From Homalodisca vitripennis (Eukaryota; Arthropoda; Insecta; Hemiptera; Cicadellidae), in contig NC_060211.1 of assembly GCF_021130785.1 (NCBI RefSeq), positions 127,756,001-127,820,000 of the forward strand: DNA of 64,000 nucleotides, written 5' to 3'. Both the position numbers and the translations under genes were made by a program. This document shows positions 59,076 to 64,000 of this stretch, in pieces (within the stretch, counting starts at the first letter, position 1; the number at the start of each line of letters is the position of its first letter). The notes below the pieces were generated by a model. The model made no database searches. It was given only the letters and a program-made list of their open reading frames with translations, and was not told the origin of the DNA.

Positions 59076-60837
59076 GTCATATCTTAGATGCTAAGATCAT
59101 CCCACTATTATTATAAGCTTGGAAGTGTTTGAGTTGATTAGAATTCTCAGTGAGGAAAATATCATTGTGATAGCGTCCATAAAGTATAGAATATCTTTTA
59201 TAACATGCTATAATTTATTAATTTAGTGTAACGTTTGTGCTGATGAGAGTCATTGTGAGCAGGCTCTATTTTCATTTCATATTTCGTTCACTATACATGA
59301 CACAGAAACAAATGACTCATCAGTATCGTCGTTTATTAGACCTTTGTTACTTAAATATCGAAATATTTCCTGATCCTAATCCTGCTGCCTGTCCTAGAGT
59401 TAATTGTGAGTAATTCCCATCTCCCTACTCCATCTAGTCACACATGAAGGAATCCTAGTCCCCATCCTCTTTGAAATAATCCCAGAAACGTGTTGGCTTC
59501 AAAATTTTCCTTCAGTTCTGAATGTTCAGAATGTGTTTACATCAAGTTCTGAAGAAAGCTTTAAACATGGCAACCTTTAATTCCATCTTAATAATTTTAA
59601 AGTGAATGTATAGTTTATAAAAACATGAAAATGTTACATTAACTCAACAGGGTTACAAGAAAAAAGCTCTATCTTTAGCTTAAATATAGTAAATAACTTG
59701 CATACACGTTTAATCTCGTAATTTTAAAGTAAAATTTGTCTAAGTAACATTCAATATTTAACGAGTGTATGACCGAAAGGTGGATTTTAATTTTAAACAA
59801 GTCATAATCATCTTCTGTTTTGGAATTTTAAAATTGAAACTGTTAAAGAGCAAGTTTTTAAACAATGAATATAAAACCAAATCGTCGTTATTTTTTGATA
59901 ATTTTACTATTAAAATAAATTGTTTGGATTGGTAAATTAAACAAAAAGCATTACTAAGATAAAAAAACGTTAATAAGATAAAATTATAGATAATTAAATA
60001 AGAGAATATATACAGTAGAGATTCTGTAACGTATAACACAGCTGCTTTGGTGTTACTTTTAGCGTGTTTTGGTATCGATCCCCGAGTTATCTGCATCACG
60101 CCCGCACTAATTCCTCAGATAACATGGAGTGTACTACTGTAGTGGGGCAGTGCAGGGCTGGTTAGCAACAGAGACTGTATTTATATATCTCTCAAAATAA
60201 ATAAGGGGAATTTTTGTTAACTTACGTCACACACCTTTGTATGGATTTGTTTGCATTGAATATTTGATTACTCTCTGACATGTATGATGGAGCCATCTAG
60301 ATTTGTATTCTGTTACGAGATAGGCACTATCTTGACGGTTTTCTGTCGTCCCCATCAGAGCAGGGCAGCACCTGCCTCATACCGCTCTGATGGCCGGGAG
60401 GTATTAGTAGATGAGGTATAAGGTAGGAAAGTTACCTGATCCCCATTATTGTACAGTTAAATTATACTTCAAAAGAATATAATACCTCATTAATAATTAT
60501 ATGTATATTAGTAAGTGTGATTGTTTCGTAAAACTTTACAAGGTTTGGTGTGGTTTTCAAATGCACACTCTAGATTAAATCCATCCTATAGATAGTTGAC
60601 TATTAAAGTAGTAAAATTGCAGTACTTTTTCCCATGTATTTCATTTGTCATTGGACAATGTTAAAATATACTCTTAAAACAGACGTTATTTACGAGAAAC
60701 CAAGAATGTAATTTATAAAATTAACTGTGGTTGACAAAAATGTATATTGATAAAACATCAAGACCTGTAGAAACGGGGCTAAAAGAACATATTTATAATT
60801 ATAAAAAAAGACAACTCTGACAAATCTAAATTATTCA
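59076..60837. other. Unannotated stretch
   Basis: AT-rich. The 113-codon minus-strand frame 59758-60099 is Phe/Leu/Lys-rich and looks random. A small GC-richer island at 60340-60420 contains an imperfect inverted repeat ('catcagagc' / 'gctctgatg'). Confidence 0.5.
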
Positions 60838-61400
60838 CTAACGTTGGCAGGTTAGCAATTTGGTGGGGCGGTGACCATTAGAGGCGGGCGATCTCTCTGT
60901 AGCCGTCCTCTTCGTCGGTGGAGTTTGGCGGCCAGGGCCACACTGGGGCAGGTGGGCTGCGTGTATCCTGCGGTGTTGGGCATTTACTCTGATGCGGTGC
61001 AGATGGGCTCCCGTATGATCGTGGCCGTGGTGGTTCTGAAAGCAACTACTGCCACACTTCTTGATAGGTTTCGGGGTATAGACGAATGTATCAACGTTGC
61101 CCAGTTCTTGCCTGTGCTGGCTTTCCTGTAGCGTGTCGTCCAGGTGTTTACCGCTCGCTTGATTGAGGTCTTGGCAGAAGAGTAGAACCACAGACAATGG
61201 ATACGTTTCTATATAGAAACGTATCCATTGTCTGTGGTAGAACTGAGCATAGGGTGGTTGATGGAGAGTAGCACGGTTTTTCGTAAGGATATCGGCATTT
61301 TCGTTCCCTTCCGCGCCAACATAGCTTGGAATCAACTGAAGGTATAAGGTCCAGCCACTTTATATTAAGTTGGAGAGTTTCAATCGGCATGCGTTTGTAT
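60838..61400 (-). pseudogene. Non-LTR RNase H-domain fragment
   Basis: Minus-strand remnant of the RNase H domain found at the C-terminus of some non-LTR retrotransposon polyproteins. 'IPSYVGAEGNENADILTK' matches the conserved 'IPSHVGIxGNExAD' block with the last catalytic Asp present. Upstream, in another frame, 'METLQLNIKWLDL'-like sequence is its preceding strand. Downstream 'TPKPIKKCGSSCFQNHHG' (about 61050-61100) continues the C-terminal region, in frame but of uncertain alignment. The frame is cut by a perfect 52-bp palindrome (61187-61238). No RT is visible upstream, so this is a short fragment unrelated to the CR1-like copies, which lack RNase H. Confidence 0.65.
61187..61238. repeat. 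Perfect 52-bp palindrome
   Basis: Starts ACCACAGACAATGGATACG and reads identically on both strands about the centre 'ctatatag'. No spacer and no mismatch. It lies inside the RNase H fragment. Both flanks continue 'agaac' in the same direction, so the palindrome ends sharply. Perfect identity implies a recent origin or an assembly or template-switch artefact. Confidence 0.9.
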
Positions 61401-61560
61401 TCCTGCAGTCGGTGAGCTTAATGTTTGAGAGTGCAATTACCGAAAATCTCAATTAGTGGAACATGCTATAATGGAAAATTATTATATAAATTTAGAATCA
61501 ACAAGTGTATTTTCGAAAGAATAGTCGACCAAAAGAAACATAATTGAAAGCACACATATG

Positions 61561-63593
61561 AGGGGGCTAGAATCAAAACTCGTCATGTCCATTATGGGTA
61601 AATGTTCAGAAAATCCAAAAAAACTGTTTGGGATATTTTCTCTTTTGCAACATAGTTTTTATGGTAATTAATGTGTTAAAGGATGAAAGTAATGTCTAAT
61701 AAGATCCATTTCAAGCCTAAAAGGTTGAATAAAAGGACTTTATAGCATAAAATAGTTTGGACATGGCAAGTTTTGTTACAAACTGTTGGACATAACTAGT
61801 TTTGTTTCTTATCTTCAAGGACATGGCTAATTTTGTTACTGAGAAATAGAGAAACAATTGGTTTTATTGCTAGTAATAATAATTAAATGTTTTTACAGGT
61901 TTGAGAAAAAACACACTTTTATTGTTGCAAAACTGTACAGTGTTACAAAATCTAAACTAGTTGTTTTGCTAAAAAAGTAATAAAATTTATTTAAAAGCTA
62001 AATAAAAGGCTTAAATAGGCTTGAAAATGAAACTATACCGTAGCTTCCTCAATAAACTCTCGTGGTTCACACCAATCTTCAATCATTGTCATTATTATTA
62101 TTCACAACATGATCAGCTGATGTCAAAAACTTGTTTATAGTATAATAGTGAAGGTTCATTTTGCCAATCTTCACTGAAATGTTTTTTCAATAAATTATCC
62201 ACATCATTGAGTTTTTCGGGTTTTTACTTTGACATTGGAAGAAACAAACACTTTAGACATAAAATTAATGGACTTCTCTTTCTTACAAACAACCCTTGTA
62301 TTTACCAAAATCCCTCCTATAATGCTCTTCGCCTCTAACAACGACACCACCATTTCTTGATCTTTTAATAAAAATCCTTTTCTATTTATTTAAATTTGGA
62401 AAATGCCAATTTGTTGTGCGCTTAAGCACGTCATCCTTGCTAAACTTCCAATCAAAAATGTCACTGTCCTTACCATGTTCGATTGTGGTTCCATGATCTT
62501 TAAAAACTTGCAAATAATCCTCTGGAAGAACCATCGTATCTTTCTTCCTCAACACCTTCTCTATCCGTCCAAAAACACGATCTGGAGGAATATATGAATG
62601 CCCGACTACTGGGAAAATCTGCACTTTATTAACATGATTTGGAGCATCATGTGCAAGCCAATAGGATAACATTGCTACCACCGAAGTGTTCTTATTTTGG
62701 CCACCACACCCATCTGATATCAGCCTTACCTCTTCACGATCGTTTATAAATTCTGTATGACAAAGACTGTGATAAATTGCAGATGCAATATCATTCGAGC
62801 CTTAAGCTGCTTCATTTTCTTTCCAAACATAAAGAAAAACATTTTCTTTTGACTGAGGATCTTTTGATCATCCTTTACACATAGTTAAAGTTATAATAAT
62901 ATAACTGGCGGGAATAGTATGCTGCCTGGTCAGGAACCTTGAGTAAGACAAGATTTTTTTGGTAATCATATAAGAAAATAACAACTCTATCATCACAGAC
63001 TTTGACCTCTTCCTGGAGTAGCTCGTAATTTTGTATTATTCATTATAATGTTTAAAAACTTTCAACTAGAAGTTTTTAACTAATATAATGCTCCTAGGAA
63101 GGTAATTAAAAATGAATAACAGTGTATAGGTTAGATTTAGAACCTACTACAAATACATCTCATTCCAAAGAACAACAATAAAAATGCTATTGCCGGCTGT
63201 TAGTATTTTTTTTCAATTTCCACCATGTAGTTTCCATAGTAATTAAAAACTAGGAAAACTGTTCCAAATTAAAAGGGAAAGAAAAGGAAAAAGTGTAGTA
63301 ATGTTAAAATGGTCAGTTATGATTCTGTAAACTTAATCAGCCATCTGTTTCTAAGGGACATGGCGAGTTTTGTTACCAAGTGGACAAGGCCGGTTTTGAT
63401 TCCAACAGCGTGTTGGACAAGACCAGTTATGTTTCTAACCCTGATATTTAACTATATATTTAAACAGGTTTTGGCAAGTTTTGATTCAAACTATCTACAC
63501 ATCTGAATAGAGGCATGCGTAGAGAAATAAGATCACACTCCTAACTCAATTTCTCAAAAAATTGGACATGGCGAGTTTTGATTCTAGCCCCCT
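61561..63593 (-). mobile_element. 2.03-kb TIR transposon encoding a DUF7869 protein
   Basis: Termini AGGGGGCTAGAATCAAAACT (61561) and its exact complement ending at 63593 form roughly 30-bp inverted repeats with one mismatch. Both are flanked by CATATG (61555-61560 and 63594-63599), which may be a palindromic 6-bp target duplication or part of longer repeats with a shorter target site. Variants of 'ggacatggcgagttttg' recur in both subterminal regions (e.g. 61759, 61800, 61818 and 63357, 63384, 63412, 63564), like transposase binding sites. The interior carries a minus-strand DUF7869 remnant. I cannot assign the element to a named superfamily with confidence. Confidence 0.75.
62085..63060 (-). 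pseudogene. DUF7869-domain protein, presumed transposase, broken
   Basis: Minus strand. In order: 'DRVVIFLYDYQKNLVLL' (near 62990), 'VPDQAAYYSRQLYYYNFN' (near 62920), 'ENVFLYVWKENEAA' (near 62830), 'DIASAIYHSLCHTEF' (near 62780), 'VRLISDGCGGQNKNTSVVAM' (near 62700, the hallmark block of this family with Asp and Gln/Asn). Then an open 99-codon frame (62382-62681) with 'FPVVGHSYIPPDRVFGRIEK' and 'WHFPNLNK', and finally 'KPEKLNDVDNLLKKHFSEDW' near 62185. This matches the domain order I know from arthropod DUF7869 proteins, which occur in many copies. A transposase role is inferred from its place between inverted repeats. Stops and frameshifts near 62370, 62690 and 62860 break it. Confidence 0.75.
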
Positions 63594-63599
63594 CATATG

Positions 63600-64000
63600 A
63601 TATTTTGTGAATGTCAGTGATATTTTCCTACCTCTGGTAAAAGAAGAAATCTGAATTAGAAAAAGAAAATTATGAATTATAGCCATATTGGTCCCCATGA
63701 TACTTTTATAATTTATCAATTTATTTTAACTACTTTATTATATGTTTCTCTCAATTTTACACACATTCTTTCTGTTTATATTAACTGCTGGTGCTTAAAG
63801 CGGCGAAAGCGGTTTTAAAATGAAGTTTTTTGGAAGTGTCCATTACTAGAACCATACCACTTCCATCAAGCATACAATGCAGAAAGTTATGTGAACACAC
63901 AACTCCTACAGGTAGTTATTTGAATAACTATAATAACTACTAGGTAGTACTACAGGCAATTAGGAAAGATGTTTGTTACTTCCTTGTTATCAGCTACAAT
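63600..64000. other. Unannotated end of window
   Basis: AT-rich flank of the DUF7869 element with nothing recognisable. Confidence 0.5.

Noticed and set aside
59758..60099. 113-codon minus-strand frame
   Set aside because: Phe/Leu/Lys/Ile composition typical of AT-rich noise.

Overview
This is a eukaryotic, AT-rich, intron-scale window, almost certainly from an arthropod. The mixture of Tigger/pogo, DUF4817-type mariner, hAT, PIF/Harbinger and CR1-like elements, plus fragments of a dispersed repeat carrying a 'CCCGCGGCTTCGC' motif, suggests an insect, perhaps hemipteran, but the species cannot be fixed from sequence alone. I found no convincing exon of a host protein gene. Nearly everything recognisable is transposable-element (TE) debris, minisatellite or satellite DNA, set in long unannotatable AT-rich stretches. 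It could be intergenic DNA or the inside of very long introns.

Layout. 0-10 kb: the 3' part of a Tigger/pogo element (1-1800), a TA-flanked 875-bp terminal-inverted-repeat (TIR) element (2138-3012), a 79-bp minisatellite (4243-4657), a 38-bp minisatellite (5695-6112, relics at 8651-8771) and a nearly complete but broken DUF4817-type mariner element (6235-7989). 10-25 kb: a dispersed repeat (10290-11600), a foldback element (14197-14657), hairpins, an A50 tract inside an inverted repeat (20198-20459), a very degenerate 1.2-kb satellite (22640-23830) and a CpG-richer patch (24470-25170). 25-37 kb: a non-autonomous hAT element with an 8-bp target-site duplication (27691-29404), a ZMYM1-like hAT pseudogene (31005-32742), then a composite of a CR1-like LINE interrupted by a PIF/Harbinger remnant (32743-36725).

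37-46 kb: a mariner-type transposase fossil (37960-38720), a second LINE copy of the same family with an intact 620-aa reverse-transcriptase frame (40907-43995, minus strand), a foldback structure whose loop carries a tRNA-like/SINE sequence (44147-44576), a (TA)n tract and a second copy of the 14.2-kb foldback family with a perfect 8-bp target duplication (45363-45900). 46-64 kb: dispersed and direct repeats, a possible Gypsy gag scrap (50700-50945), a T64 tract, a GC-rich patch that may be a promoter or first exon (55056-55620), a 21-copy, roughly 98-bp satellite in two sequence classes (57045-59075), an RNase H scrap cut by a perfect 52-bp palindrome (60838-61400), and a 2.03-kb TIR element encoding a DUF7869 protein with reiterated subterminal motifs (61561-63593).

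No operon-like organisation exists here. The genes relate only through nesting (TE into TE) and family membership. The items most worth follow-up are the DUF7869 element, the tRNA-in-foldback structure, the paired foldback family and the satellite block structure. All family assignments come from motif recognition by eye, not database searches.
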